In this document: piece by piece, positions 1-7,653 of the stretch
How the letters are laid out: every line of letters starts with the position of its first letter
Numbering within the stretch: the first letter of the stretch is position 1
NCBI GenBank assembly: GCA_051004015.1
Contig: JBPCKT010000121.1
Coordinates: forward strand, 1-28,285
Length of the DNA: 28,285 nucleotides
Source of the DNA: SXOA01 sp051004015
Lineage (GTDB): Bacteria > Planctomycetota > Planctomycetia > Pirellulales > Pirellulaceae
Direction: 5' to 3'
Position numbers and translations under genes: made by a program
The notes under the pieces: generated by a model
Database searches by the model: none
What the model saw: only the letters and a program-made list of their open reading frames with translations
What the model was told of the DNA's origin: nothing

Positions 1-376
1 ACGCCACCAACAACTCGGCTCTGGGGGAAAGGGGGCCCTCCGCCCCCACCGTGCGACTACACCCCCACCAACCAACCCGATACCTGTTCAAGCTACCATC
101 ATGCGAGCGGTGAATAAGACGGGATAAGACTTACGGCGACAGATGGAGATAGAAACTGTTTTCATAAAAGAAGTTCGGATGACGTGAATCACCGTAAGTG
201 CATGAAAAACAGCGCGAGAATTGTGAATAAATCCACCTCATCAGGGGGTGCAAGGTCACTTATCAACGAGCACGAAGAAAACCGCGACCCGCGGGTCGTT
301 ATGCCTTAGAATGAACCTCGGTCCAACAAATTCCAAGTTTTCCCTAACACTTCCATCGCAACCGCCGCCGAGTTCC
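1..376. other. Non-coding leader upstream of the AmmeMemoRadiSam fusion gene
   Basis: I see no convincing gene here. A GC-rich hairpin (GGGGGC at 31-36, GCCCCC at 42-47, 5-nt loop) could end a gene lying to the left, but it has no T-tract. From about 105 to 240 the sequence becomes AT-richer and carries GTGAATAA at 110-117 and TGTGAATAA at 222-230. The same motif is clustered in inverted orientation near 13.9-14.0 kb. An open frame runs into the fusion gene from 248, but the protein family begins only after the ATG at 377, so 248-376 is treated as leader. No clear sigma-70 promoter was recognised. Confidence 0.5.
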
Positions 377-3300
377 ATGTCCCGCACCGTCCTCCTACCC
401 CCCGAAACTCCTCGCCTCCAGGGCGGCTCGCTGCTGGGCGGGTGGTGGCATGAGGTGGAGGGAGAGCCGGGGCGGATTCATTGCGACCTGTGCCCGAGGG
501 ATTGCACGCTGCGGCCGGGGGATAAGGGGTTCTGCTTTGTGCGAGAGAACCGGGACGGCGAAATGGTGCTTTCCACCTACGGCCGCAGCACAGGGTTCTG
601 CATCGACCCGATGGAGAAGAAGCCGCTGAACCATTTCTATCCCGGCACGAGCGTCCTCTCCTTCGGCACGGCCGGCTGCAACCTGGGGTGCAAGTTTTGC
701 CAGAACTGGTCGATCAGCAAATCGCGGGAAGTGGAGCTGCTCTCGGAGTCCGCCTCCCCCGAGGCCATCGCCACCGCCGCCCGCGAGCTCGACTGCCGCA
801 GCGTGGCGTTCACTTACAACGACCCGGTCATCTGGGCCGAGTACGCGATGGACACGGCCCGGGCCTGCCGCGACGCCGGCGTGAAGACCGTGGCCGTCAC
901 CGCCGGCTACATCACTCCCGCCGCCCGTGGGCCGTTCTACGAAGTGATGGACGCAGCGAATGTGGACCTCAAAGGCTTCACCGAGGAGTTCTATCAGAAG
1001 CTCACGCTCTCCCACCTCCAGCCGGTGCTGGATACGCTCCATTGGCTGAAACAGGAGTCGAATACCTGGTTCGAAATCACCAACCTCATCATCCCGCAGG
1101 CCAACGACTCACCCGACGAGCTGAAGCGGATGTGCGACTGGATTCTGGAGCGCGTCGGGCCGGACGTGCCAGTGCATTTCACGGCGTTTCATCCCGACTT
1201 CCGCCTGATGGACCGCGAGCGCACGCCCCCTGCCACGCTGTTTACGGCCTATGAAATCGCCAAGAAGGCCGGCCTGCACTACATCTACGCCGGCAACATC
1301 CACGCCCCCGAGCACCAGACCACTTACTGCCCCGGCTGCGGAAAGGGAGTGATTGAGCGGACGGGTTACACGATCAACGGGTACAATCTGAAGGGGAGCC
1401 AGTGTGCCGCTTGTGGCACCCAAATCGCCGGGCATTTTGACGAACGGCCCGGCACCTGGGGGAGCAAACGCCAGCCGGTGCGGATTGCGGAGTATCAGGG
1501 GCGGGAAGAGAGCAAAAATCTCATGCAAATCACCCCCGCGCCGCCGAAGCTGAAAGAGCCGACTCCTGCGGCCGGCTTGGAGTTGACCCCGCAGCAGGAA
1601 GAGCGGATTCTGGCTGTCGCCGCCGAACATCTCCATGCTGCCGTCACCGGCCGAGCAGCTCCGGCGGCCGATGCATTTGGAGACGTCGCCGCGCTTCGCG
1701 TCATGGGAGCCTTCGTCAGCGCCAAGCGGGCCGGCAAGCTCCGGAGTTGCTGCGGCTTTATCGGACAGGCCGTGCTGCTGTCTCATGCTGTGGCGCATGC
1801 CGCGGTCCGCACCGCGGGGGACGACCACCGCTTTCCGCCGATTTCCCCAACCGAGCTGCCGTATCTCGATTTGGAAGTCTGGCTGCTGAACAACCCGCAG
1901 CAGGTGGCGGCGACAGGTGAAGCTCGCATCGCCGCGGTGGAAGTCGGCAAGCACGGCCTCATCATCGAACGGGGCACCTACCGCGGCCTGCTGCTCCCCG
2001 GTGTGGCCACCGATCACAACTTGGACGCGGAATCTTTCCTGCAGCATACCTGTATCAAGGCCGAACTTCCGCCCACCGCCTGGCGCGAGGACGACACGAA
2101 GCTCTCCACCTTTGAAGGGCACGTCATCAAAGGCTCGTCCGACCGGGCGGCAGGCGAACCGGCCGCTTCCCCGGTTTCCGTCAGCGACCTCTCCGCCCTC
2201 ACTTCCTTTTGCCGCTCCAATCTCGTGTCGCTGCTCACCGGCGCAACTCCCAGCTACTTCGCCTTTGGCGTCTCCGATGGGAACGTCAGCGGCGTGATCC
2301 TCAGCGTTCAGGACGAACAGGGACATCAGTTGCTGCAATCCAGCCGCATCTCGCTCAAGGAAAGAGTGCCGCTGCAATCGACGCTGTTTAACCTGACCGA
2401 AAACCTGGCGCAGGCCCTGCGCCAGCAAAGCGGCGTGGCGAGCATTCTGCTCTCGCTGAAGCTCCATCTGGCGGTCCTCAACGACATCGCCATGCATGGC
2501 ACCCTCGCGGACCCCGACCTGCGCGGCATCGATTCCACCCATCGCGCCGTCGTGGTCATCGAGAAAAACAAGACCGCCGCGGTGTACGATCGAAACCTGT
2601 CGCCGCAAGATTTGCTCGATCGCGCGGCAACCCTGGCGCAAGTTTCCGGTCGCGAAACAGCCAGCGTGTTCAGCCTGGCCGCGATTTCCACGCTGGAGAA
2701 GTTCACGGTCACGCATCTTCCCAAACCGAGCGCCGGGGCGAACGTTCGTCCCGCGGCGCAGGCTGGCAGGTTCTATCCGGCCGATGCGGACGAACTGCGG
2801 GCGCTCGTCGACCGGTGCCTCGCGGGCGAACCCGTGGAAAAACAGCGCGTCCCAGCAGTCATGGTTCCCCACGCCGGGCTGATCTATTCAGGGCGGATCG
2901 CGGCTGACGTGCTACGGCGTGTGGTGATTCCTAAGACAGTCATTGTCATCGGTCCCAAGCACACCGCGCTCGGCGTGGACTGGGCCGCTAGTCCTCATGA
3001 AACCTGGCAGATCCCAGGCGCTCAGATATCGAGTGATCCGCAACTTGCCCGTGAATTGACGCAAGCCATTCCCGGCCTGGTCCTCGATGCCGCCGCCCAT
3101 GCTCAAGAGCACGCCATCGAAGTCGAGTTGCCGTTCCTTGCTCGTCTCGCACCGAACTCCCGCGTCGTCGGCATTGCAATCGGCAGCGGCGACCTGGCCC
3201 GCTGCCGCGAATTCGCCACGGGCCTGGCAAACGTCATCCGCAACATGGCTGAGCCGCCGCTGCTCGTCATTTCCAGCGACATGAATCACTTTGCCAGCGA

Positions 3301-3550
3301 TGCCGAAAATCGCCGGCTGGATGAAATGGCGATTCAAGCTTTCGAGACGCTCGACCCGGCAACTTTGTATTCGGTGGTGCGAGACAACCACATCAGCATG
3401 TGCGGCCTGCTGCCCGCTGTCATCGTGCTGGAGACACTGCGGCAGCTTGGTCGCGTTTTCGCGCTTGAGCGAGTCGCCTATGCAACCAGCGCGGATGTTT
3501 CTGGCGACACGAGCCGCGTGGTTGGCTATAGCGGACTGATTCTGAAATAG
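377..3550 (+). CDS. AmmeMemoRadiSam three-domain fusion protein (AmrS-AmrA-AmrB)
   Basis: This 1057-residue protein joins three proteins usually encoded separately. Residues ~15-375 are the radical SAM enzyme: an N-terminal cysteine set (C36, C39, C43, C53), the SAM/4Fe-4S motif CNLGCKFC (C101, C105, C108), the family stretch PMEKKPLNHFYPG, and a C-terminal zinc-ribbon-like set (C318, C321, C343, C346). Residues ~400-590 are an AMMECR1 domain with LRSCCGFIG at 455-463, matching the family's LRGCIG-type core. Residues ~790-1057 are a MEMO domain with VPHAG (H832), GPKH (H862), EHAIEVELPFL, SSDMNHF and MCG (C1009); H832, H862 and C1009 fall where human MEMO1 has its metal ligands. Residues ~595-785 belong to no family I can name. 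The biochemical role of the system is not established. The ATG at 377 was chosen because family similarity starts ~15 residues later; the ATGs at 311 and 248 remain possible. No strong ribosome binding site is visible. The gene ends inside a palindromic repeat. Confidence 0.93.
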   Translation: MSRTVLLPPETPRLQGGSLLGGWWHEVEGEPGRIHCDLCPRDCTLRPGDKGFCFVRENRDGEMVLSTYGRSTGFCIDPMEKKPLNHFYPGTSVLSFGTAGCNLGCKFCQNWSISKSREVELLSESASPEAIATAARELDCRSVAFTYNDPVIWAEYAMDTARACRDAGVKTVAVTAGYITPAARGPFYEVMDAANVDLKGFTEEFYQKLTLSHLQPVLDTLHWLKQESNTWFEITNLIIPQANDSPDELKRMCDWILERVGPDVPVHFTAFHPDFRLMDRERTPPATLFTAYEIAKKAGLHYIYAGNIHAPEHQTTYCPGCGKGVIERTGYTINGYNLKGSQCAACGTQIAGHFDERPGTWGSKRQPVRIAEYQGREESKNLMQITPAPPKLKEPTPAAGLELTPQQEERILAVAAEHLHAAVTGRAAPAADAFGDVAALRVMGAFVSAKRAGKLRSCCGFIGQAVLLSHAVAHAAVRTAGDDHRFPPISPTELPYLDLEVWLLNNPQQVAATGEARIAAVEVGKHGLIIERGTYRGLLLPGVATDHNLDAESFLQHTCIKAELPPTAWREDDTKLSTFEGHVIKGSSDRAAGEPAASPVSVSDLSALTSFCRSNLVSLLTGATPSYFAFGVSDGNVSGVILSVQDEQGHQLLQSSRISLKERVPLQSTLFNLTENLAQALRQQSGVASILLSLKLHLAVLNDIAMHGTLADPDLRGIDSTHRAVVVIEKNKTAAVYDRNLSPQDLLDRAATLAQVSGRETASVFSLAAISTLEKFTVTHLPKPSAGANVRPAAQAGRFYPADADELRALVDRCLAGEPVEKQRVPAVMVPHAGLIYSGRIAADVLRRVVIPKTVIVIGPKHTALGVDWAASPHETWQIPGAQISSDPQLARELTQAIPGLVLDAAAHAQEHAIEVELPFLARLAPNSRVVGIAIGSGDLARCREFATGLANVIRNMAEPPLLVISSDMNHFASDAENRRLDEMAIQAFETLDPATLYSVVRDNHISMCGLLPAVIVLETLRQLGRVFALERVAYATSADVSGDTSRVVGYSGLILK

Positions 3551-3620
3551 TAGCCGGCACACTCCGTGTGCCGGCCGGCATTTGAGAAATACGGCGCTCA
3601 CGGAGTGAGCGGACTACTAT
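3547..3620. repeat. 74-bp palindromic element between convergent genes, supplying both stop codons
   Basis: The ends are the exact inverted repeat ATAGTAG (3547-3553) and CTACTAT (3614-3620). Inside are two hairpins: GCCGGCACAC/GTGTGCCGGC (3553-3562 with 3566-3575, 3-nt loop) and CGCTCAC/GTGAGCG (3595-3601 with 3605-3611, 3-nt loop). Read inward from either end, both arms contain CACTCCGTG, so the two halves are related copies in opposite orientation, as in REP/BIME elements. The TAG stop of the fusion gene (3548-3550) and the TAG stop of the minus-strand gene (3617-3619) both lie in the terminal repeats. The hairpins could also act as a bidirectional terminator, although no T-tract follows. 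Confidence 0.85.
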
Positions 3621-4138
3621 GGCAGAGCAAATCGCAGCGTGTTCCTCACCGGCTGGCCGGGAACGTAGGCCCGCAGAGTCCCATAGGCGCTCCGTCCCGC
3701 TACAACCGGCGAGCCGTAAACGGGCGTGGCAACCGTGCCGCCGTAATAGGTCGTTACCGGGGAACTGTAATACGTGGTCACCGGCGTGTAATAGGTCGTC
3801 GTCGGCTGAACGGCGTACGTCGGAGCGTAGTAGCTGGTTACCGGCACGGCCTCGGCGACGGGAGCATAGTACGTGGTCACGGGGCGGCTGACGGTGATTG
3901 GTGCGTCGTAAACCACACGGCTGGAGGAATAGGTTGAGTAGCCCGGCGAATAGTACGTCACCACAGGTGCCGGAAGCGTCGCCGCCGGTGTGGAGTAAGT
4001 CGGTGTGGAGTAAGTCGGTGTGGAGTAAGTCGGTGCGTAATAAGTCACGACGGGTCGCGAACTAACCACCACCTGGGCGAACGCGGGGGCGCTGGCGAAG
4101 GCGAGCAGGCCCGCTAAGAGTATGGCAGTCTTGGACAT
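3617..4138 (-). CDS. Secreted Tyr/Thr/Pro-rich repeat protein
   Basis: This 173-residue protein has a clear Sec signal peptide (MSKTAILLAGL..., probable cut after APAFA). The mature part is almost entirely low-complexity VTYYAP, TYSTP and VTTYY-type repeats, ending in a short less repetitive tail. I recognise no enzymatic domain; such composition suits an extracellular or surface-layer-associated structural protein. The ATG at 4138 is preceded by a good AGGAG site about 7 bases upstream, which decides it over longer frames. It lies 68 bp downstream of another secreted-protein gene on the same strand with the same kind of binding site, so the two may be co-transcribed. Its stop codon is part of the palindromic element at 3547-3620. 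Confidence 0.8.
   Translation of the reverse strand: MSKTAILLAGLLAFASAPAFAQVVVSSRPVVTYYAPTYSTPTYSTPTYSTPAATLPAPVVTYYSPGYSTYSSSRVVYDAPITVSRPVTTYYAPVAEAVPVTSYYAPTYAVQPTTTYYTPVTTYYSSPVTTYYGGTVATPVYGSPVVAGRSAYGTLRAYVPGQPVRNTLRFALP
3987..4046 (-). repeat. 15-bp in-frame tandem repeat encoding TYSTP units
   Basis: GGTGTGGAGTAAGTC (plus strand) occurs three times without change (3987-4001, 4002-4016, 4017-4031), followed by an imperfect fourth unit (4032-4046). Being a multiple of three, copy-number change would lengthen or shorten the secreted protein without a frameshift. Confidence 0.9.
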
Positions 4139-4206
4139 AACGATTCTCCTGGAAAGGACTAAGGTCTCTTTCTGGGAGAGTCGCAACTGCCGTGCCTTAA
4201 TCGCTG

Positions 4207-4863
4207 CTATTTCCGTCCCGGCACTGTGTTCTTTTGCAGCGATGCCGAACGACCGCTGACCACGGGCGTTACCGTGGCCACGAGATCCCAACCTTCCTCG
4301 GTCACGACGAATTCATACGCTCCGGGCCGCAGGATTTTCCTGGTGGTTCCAAAATCGCCTCCTCGGTCGAACTCCACGCTCAGGCTCGTCCGGTCGCTCC
4401 AAGTCCGCGTGCTCCCCGCGGCCAGCTCCGCGTCCACCTGGTCTTGCACGCGGAACACGACCGGACCGGCATTCGCCGCAGGGTTTCTCAGCACCACGCT
4501 CGACCGCTGCTGCTGTGCCGGCAAGGAGTTGAGCCGGACGGCGGAGCCGGAAGACGCTGGCGACGAAGCCAACGAGGAGGGTTCCGGGCGCGGGGGCTGC
4601 GCCTGGGTAAATGCGGGTTGAACCACCTGCACCGCCGGAGCCGGATAGACATAGGTCACAGGGGGCGGCGCATACACCACCGGCGGCGGATAGCGGTAGA
4701 TCGGCTGGTAGAAGTCAAACCCATACCAACTGTCGCGACAGTGGTGATGGTGACCATGATGGTGGCCACCCGACCCGAAGCCGAACGAAAAACTCTGCGC
4801 CCAACAAGCCGACGGCACCGCCGCTAGCATCAGAGCCACCACGCCAATCAAGCAAGCACGCAT
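4207..4863 (-). CDS. Secreted His-rich protein of unknown function
   Basis: This 218-residue protein starts with a Sec signal peptide (MRACLIGVVALMLAAVPSACWA, cut near CWA/QS). A short Gly/Phe stretch leads to a histidine cluster (HHHGHHHH followed by a Cys), then a Pro/Tyr-rich segment (PPPVVYAPPPVTYVYPAP), a Ser/Ala linker and a C-terminal ~100-residue region that looks folded (VVFRVQDQVDAELAAGSTR through YEFVVTEEGWDLV). The His cluster could bind metal; that is inference. The ATG at 4863 has AGGAG about 8 bases upstream and is preferred over the ATG six codons earlier. It precedes the Tyr-rich secreted gene on the same strand, which hints at a shared envelope role. No named family recognised. 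Confidence 0.78.
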   Translation of the reverse strand: MRACLIGVVALMLAAVPSACWAQSFSFGFGSGGHHHGHHHHCRDSWYGFDFYQPIYRYPPPVVYAPPPVTYVYPAPAVQVVQPAFTQAQPPRPEPSSLASSPASSGSAVRLNSLPAQQQRSSVVLRNPAANAGPVVFRVQDQVDAELAAGSTRTWSDRTSLSVEFDRGGDFGTTRKILRPGAYEFVVTEEGWDLVATVTPVVSGRSASLQKNTVPGRK

Positions 4864-5104
4864 ATCAACGCTCCTGGGCAAGAATTGCCGCGGCTTATAG
4901 CAAATTCGCGGCGGCCGTCAAATGCTACTGAGTTTCATCGGATGAGCTGCTGCCGCAAGTTCGCCCAAAAGCCAGTAGTCTTGGCTCGCCCCGGTGATAG
5001 CAGCCGCCCTCATGGCAAGGTTGGCCGGGCAAATGGACTACGGCTTTCCAACATTTCCCGGTAGACCGGTCCGCGGCGCATTGTTCCGGGGAAACGCAGA
5101 CCGG

Positions 5105-6148
5105 CTAATCCTTCGTCCAGTAGTCCACCACCAGAACCTTCTCAATCCGCGGGCCGACGAGGGTGACGAATTCCTTGTGAGCGGCATGCGGCAGATAGGT
5201 TTTACTCCCTTTCTCGTCCGCGAAGCTGACCAGGAAGCAATGGGTGAAGCCATCGGCCTTGCCTTCCACGCTCACGTCCGTCCCCCACTCGAAATCCTTG
5301 ATCACGTCGATCTTGCTCTTCAGGCCGCGGAACGCAGCTTCCGACTCCTTGACTTGCTCCGCCGTCAAGTCCCCTTTGAACTTCACCAGCACGCAGTGCC
5401 GCAGCAGCTTGCCCGGTTTGGCAGCGGATTTTTCGGTCACTCTTTCTGCGGCAGCGGTAAGAGCCGTGAGCATTTGCTTGGCCAAGAATTTGTTCCCTTC
5501 CGCATTGAGGTGTACGGTATCGCCGGTCAGAATTCCCTTGTCCATGTTGGGCTTGTTATGTTCCTTGAGATGGGCGAGAAACGCCTTCCGCAGGTCGAGA
5601 AGCTGTACTTTCTCCTTGGCGGCCACGCCGCGGCTGATGTCGCAGTACTCGTCAAGCAGCTTATCGAGCGGGTTGCTGCCGTCGGTCTTCTCGCCGATGA
5701 CCGTGGCCGTGCAAAGGATAACCCGGCCTCCCGCTTTCTGAATGCTTTGAATTAGGTTGGACAGTCCCTGCTCATAGAGGTCCTTGGGCGTCCCTTTGCC
5801 GCTCGTGGAATGCCAGACGTCATTGATGCCAATATAGATGACCACCAGCGTTGGCTTCTTGCTCAGCACGTCCCGCTCCAGCCGTTTCTCCAGGTCGGGC
5901 ACCTTGTTGCCACTGATGCCGGCCCCGATGACCTCCACTCCCAAGTCCTTATGTTCCTTATCGAGCGCCTCGCGGACCAGCGTCACATAACCCCCCGGTC
6001 CCGCCCCGGCCTGCGTGATGGAATCTCCCAGGAAGACCACGCGGTCCCCTTTCTTCAACTCCGCAGCCGCGGTCCCGGCGGCTAAAACGAGTGCGGTCAT
6101 TACGGCGAGCCCCAGCAGACGTGAAAATGCAATTGGCATGGTTGGCAT
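5105..6148 (-). CDS. Secreted SGNH/GDSL hydrolase with C-terminal Dabb domain
   Basis: This 347-residue protein has a signal peptide (cut near residue 29, TAAA/E). Residues ~32-230 are an SGNH hydrolase: block I FLGDSIT (catalytic S43), block II glycine in ISGNK (G70), block III GIND (N109), and block V DTVH (D210, H213). This family hydrolyses esters, often acetyl esters on polysaccharides. Residues ~248-345 (LLRHCVLVKFKG through VLVVDYWTKD) resemble the Dabb (stress-responsive alpha/beta-barrel) domain, normally a small stand-alone dimeric protein. All catalytic blocks are present, so the hydrolase is probably active outside the cytoplasm; the added domain may mediate dimerisation. The start at 6148 has GAGG roughly 10 bases upstream; an in-frame ATG at 6139 is the alternative. 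Confidence 0.9.
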   Translation of the reverse strand: MPTMPIAFSRLLGLAVMTALVLAAGTAAAELKKGDRVVFLGDSITQAGAGPGGYVTLVREALDKEHKDLGVEVIGAGISGNKVPDLEKRLERDVLSKKPTLVVIYIGINDVWHSTSGKGTPKDLYEQGLSNLIQSIQKAGGRVILCTATVIGEKTDGSNPLDKLLDEYCDISRGVAAKEKVQLLDLRKAFLAHLKEHNKPNMDKGILTGDTVHLNAEGNKFLAKQMLTALTAAAERVTEKSAAKPGKLLRHCVLVKFKGDLTAEQVKESEAAFRGLKSKIDVIKDFEWGTDVSVEGKADGFTHCFLVSFADEKGSKTYLPHAAHKEFVTLVGPRIEKVLVVDYWTKD

Positions 6149-6299
6149 GATGAAATCCTCGAGCGATTTGGTTCGTAAAAATGGCGAGCAGCGCTAGAGC
6201 ATAGTGCGCGGGTAGAATCGCTGCCAGTTGCCATCGCCGCGAACCATTGTCGCCGGCAAATGTCTTTGGCCGCGTCGCAGTTTCTGGACAGAAGTGGAT

Positions 6300-6381
6300 G
6301 AACAGAAGGGAACGAAGGAAACTAAGGGAAAAGGCAGGTCGGCCACGAACTAGCTCTTTCCCGCTTCGTTCCCTTCTGTTC
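6300..6381. repeat. 18-bp perfect inverted repeat upstream of the PaiB-like gene
   Basis: GAACAGAAGGGAACGAAG at 6300-6317 is matched exactly by its reverse complement at 6364-6381. An inner pair, GGGAAA (6326-6331) and TTTCCC (6357-6362), extends the potential fold. The right arm ends 30 bases before the PaiB-like start codon, so the structure could affect expression in the leader. The arm's GGAAC/GAAGG pattern also looks like a dispersed planctomycete repeat, which is recollection and not shown here. Confidence 0.8.
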
Positions 6382-6411
6382 AAACGCCTTCCTCGTCCCT
6401 TTTGAACTTCC

Positions 6412-7038
6412 ATGTACACCCCTTCCCACTTCGCCGAAACCGACCTTGCCAAGCTCCACGCCGCTATCGAAGCCTACAGCTTTGCCACTTTGGTTTCCCA
6501 GCACGACGGCGAGCTCACCGCCTCGCATCTGCCTCTCCTGCTGAAGCGCGATGGAGGAGCAACAGCCGAATTTGGAACTCTGGTCGGTCACATGGCCAAG
6601 GCCAATCCCCAGTGGGAGCAAGCGGCGGGGAAAGAAGTGCTAGCGATTTTTGCGGGACCTCATGCCTACATTTCCCCCACCTGGTACGAAGATGAGAAAG
6701 TCGTCCCGACCTGGAACTACGTCGCGGTCCACGCCTACGGACGGCTGGAATTGGTGCCGGATGCAACCCAAAAGCTGGATATTCTCCAGCAAACCGTCAG
6801 TATTTATGAGCGGAACTTGCCTGTCCCCTGGACCATTTCGCAGCCGGCGGAGTTCCTCACGCGGCTGGTGGACCAAATTGTGGCCTTCCAAATTCCCGTC
6901 CGGCGGCTTGAAGGAAAGTGGAAGCTCAACCAGAATCATCCCCTTGCCCGGCGGCAGCGCGTGATTGCCGCCCTAAAGAGTCGCCCTGATGAGGCCTCTC
7001 GGGAGATAGCCGGGCTAATGGAAGAGCGCTTGAAGTAG
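6412..7038 (+). CDS. PaiB-family FMN-binding protein (putative transcriptional regulator)
   Basis: This 208-residue protein matches the PaiB family along its length. It starts MYTPSHFAETD and continues with the typical features: ASHLPLLL, VGHMAKANPQW, AIFAGPHAYISPTWY and VPTWNYVAVHAYG, and near the C-terminus LEGKWKLNQNHP. The length is normal for the family. PaiB of Bacillus subtilis is described as a negative regulator of sporulation and protease genes; the fold is a split-barrel flavin-binding domain, so the regulatory label should be taken cautiously here. The next gene, 9 bp downstream, is an acetyltransferase, recalling the paiA-paiB pair in B. subtilis but in reversed order. No clear ribosome binding site precedes 6412. 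Confidence 0.9.
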   Translation: MYTPSHFAETDLAKLHAAIEAYSFATLVSQHDGELTASHLPLLLKRDGGATAEFGTLVGHMAKANPQWEQAAGKEVLAIFAGPHAYISPTWYEDEKVVPTWNYVAVHAYGRLELVPDATQKLDILQQTVSIYERNLPVPWTISQPAEFLTRLVDQIVAFQIPVRRLEGKWKLNQNHPLARRQRVIAALKSRPDEASREIAGLMEERLK

Positions 7039-7047
7039 TCCACACCT

Positions 7048-7515
7048 ATGCGAATCGTCCCAGCCGCCAGCCAGATTCAAATCGAAGAAATCCGGAAGCT
7101 CTTCCAGGAGTACGCCGCCTCCCTTCCCTTCGACCTCAAATTCCAGAAGTTCGACGAGGAGGTGAAGAAACTCCCCGGCGAATATGGCCCTCCCACGGGC
7201 TCCCTCTTCCTGGCGGTCGATGACAAGGAAATCCCCTACGGCTGTGCCTCGCTGCGCAAAGTGGACGCCAAAACGGGCGAGATGAAACGCCTCTTCGTTA
7301 AGCCGGAAGCCCGTAAGAAAGGGATCGGCCGTCAGCTCGCCCAAGCCATCCTCGAATCCGCCCGCGGCCGCGGTTACCAGCGGATCGTCCTCGACACCAC
7401 CCCCCACATGAAAGAAGCCATCGACCTCTACGAGTCCCTTGGCTTCGAAAAGATTGCCGCCTACCGCAAGAACCCTATCAAGGGGGCGCTATTCTTTGAG
7501 TTGTGGCTGAAGTAG
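7048..7515 (+). CDS. GNAT-family N-acetyltransferase
   Basis: This 155-residue protein transfers an acetyl group from acetyl-CoA to an unknown substrate. It has the GNAT core: beta-4 EMKRLFVKPEARKKGIGRQL, where the R-K-K-G-I-G loop is the acetyl-CoA pyrophosphate-binding motif A, and the C-terminal AIDLYESLGFEKIAAYRKNP stretch typical of motif B. The N-terminal ~45 residues (IEEIRKLFQEYAASLPFDL) resemble small stand-alone GNATs and not PaiA specifically. It is 9 bp downstream of the PaiB-like gene and probably co-transcribed with it. The substrate cannot be told from sequence. Confidence 0.9.
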   Translation: MRIVPAASQIQIEEIRKLFQEYAASLPFDLKFQKFDEEVKKLPGEYGPPTGSLFLAVDDKEIPYGCASLRKVDAKTGEMKRLFVKPEARKKGIGRQLAQAILESARGRGYQRIVLDTTPHMKEAIDLYESLGFEKIAAYRKNPIKGALFFELWLK

Positions 7516-7544
7516 CGTTGTGGATTCTCGAGCCCGCATTTCTC

Positions 7545-7653
7545 ACACAAGCCTGAGGTGCAAGCGAAGGAAACGGCCTCGTTCGTGAGGGGTCGCGTTA
7601 ATGCCAATCCCTCGCCTCCCGCGGTTTCCTTCGCCGGCGCTTCAGGTTTGTGT
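7545..7653. repeat. Imperfect ~33-bp inverted repeat (dispersed palindromic family)
   Basis: The left arm (7545-7577, beginning ACACAAGCCTGAGGTGC) and right arm (7621-7653, reverse complement beginning ACACAAACCTGAAGCGC) are clearly related, sharing the CGAAGGAAAC core. A third related half-copy lies at 14267-14294 (AACCCGAAGCGCCAG...GAGGGAAACC). It lies just after the GNAT stop codon and may serve as its terminator. Confidence 0.8.

Noticed and set aside
1109..2872. Long minus-strand open frame (587 codons) opposite the fusion gene
   Set aside because: Antisense to well-supported protein domains; composition is Arg/Gly/His-rich as expected for a shadow frame in GC-rich DNA.
3547..3620. Intrinsic terminator as the main explanation
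   Set aside because: Strong hairpins exist, but no T-tract follows either one, and the terminal inverted repeats point to a repeat element; termination remains possible as a side role.
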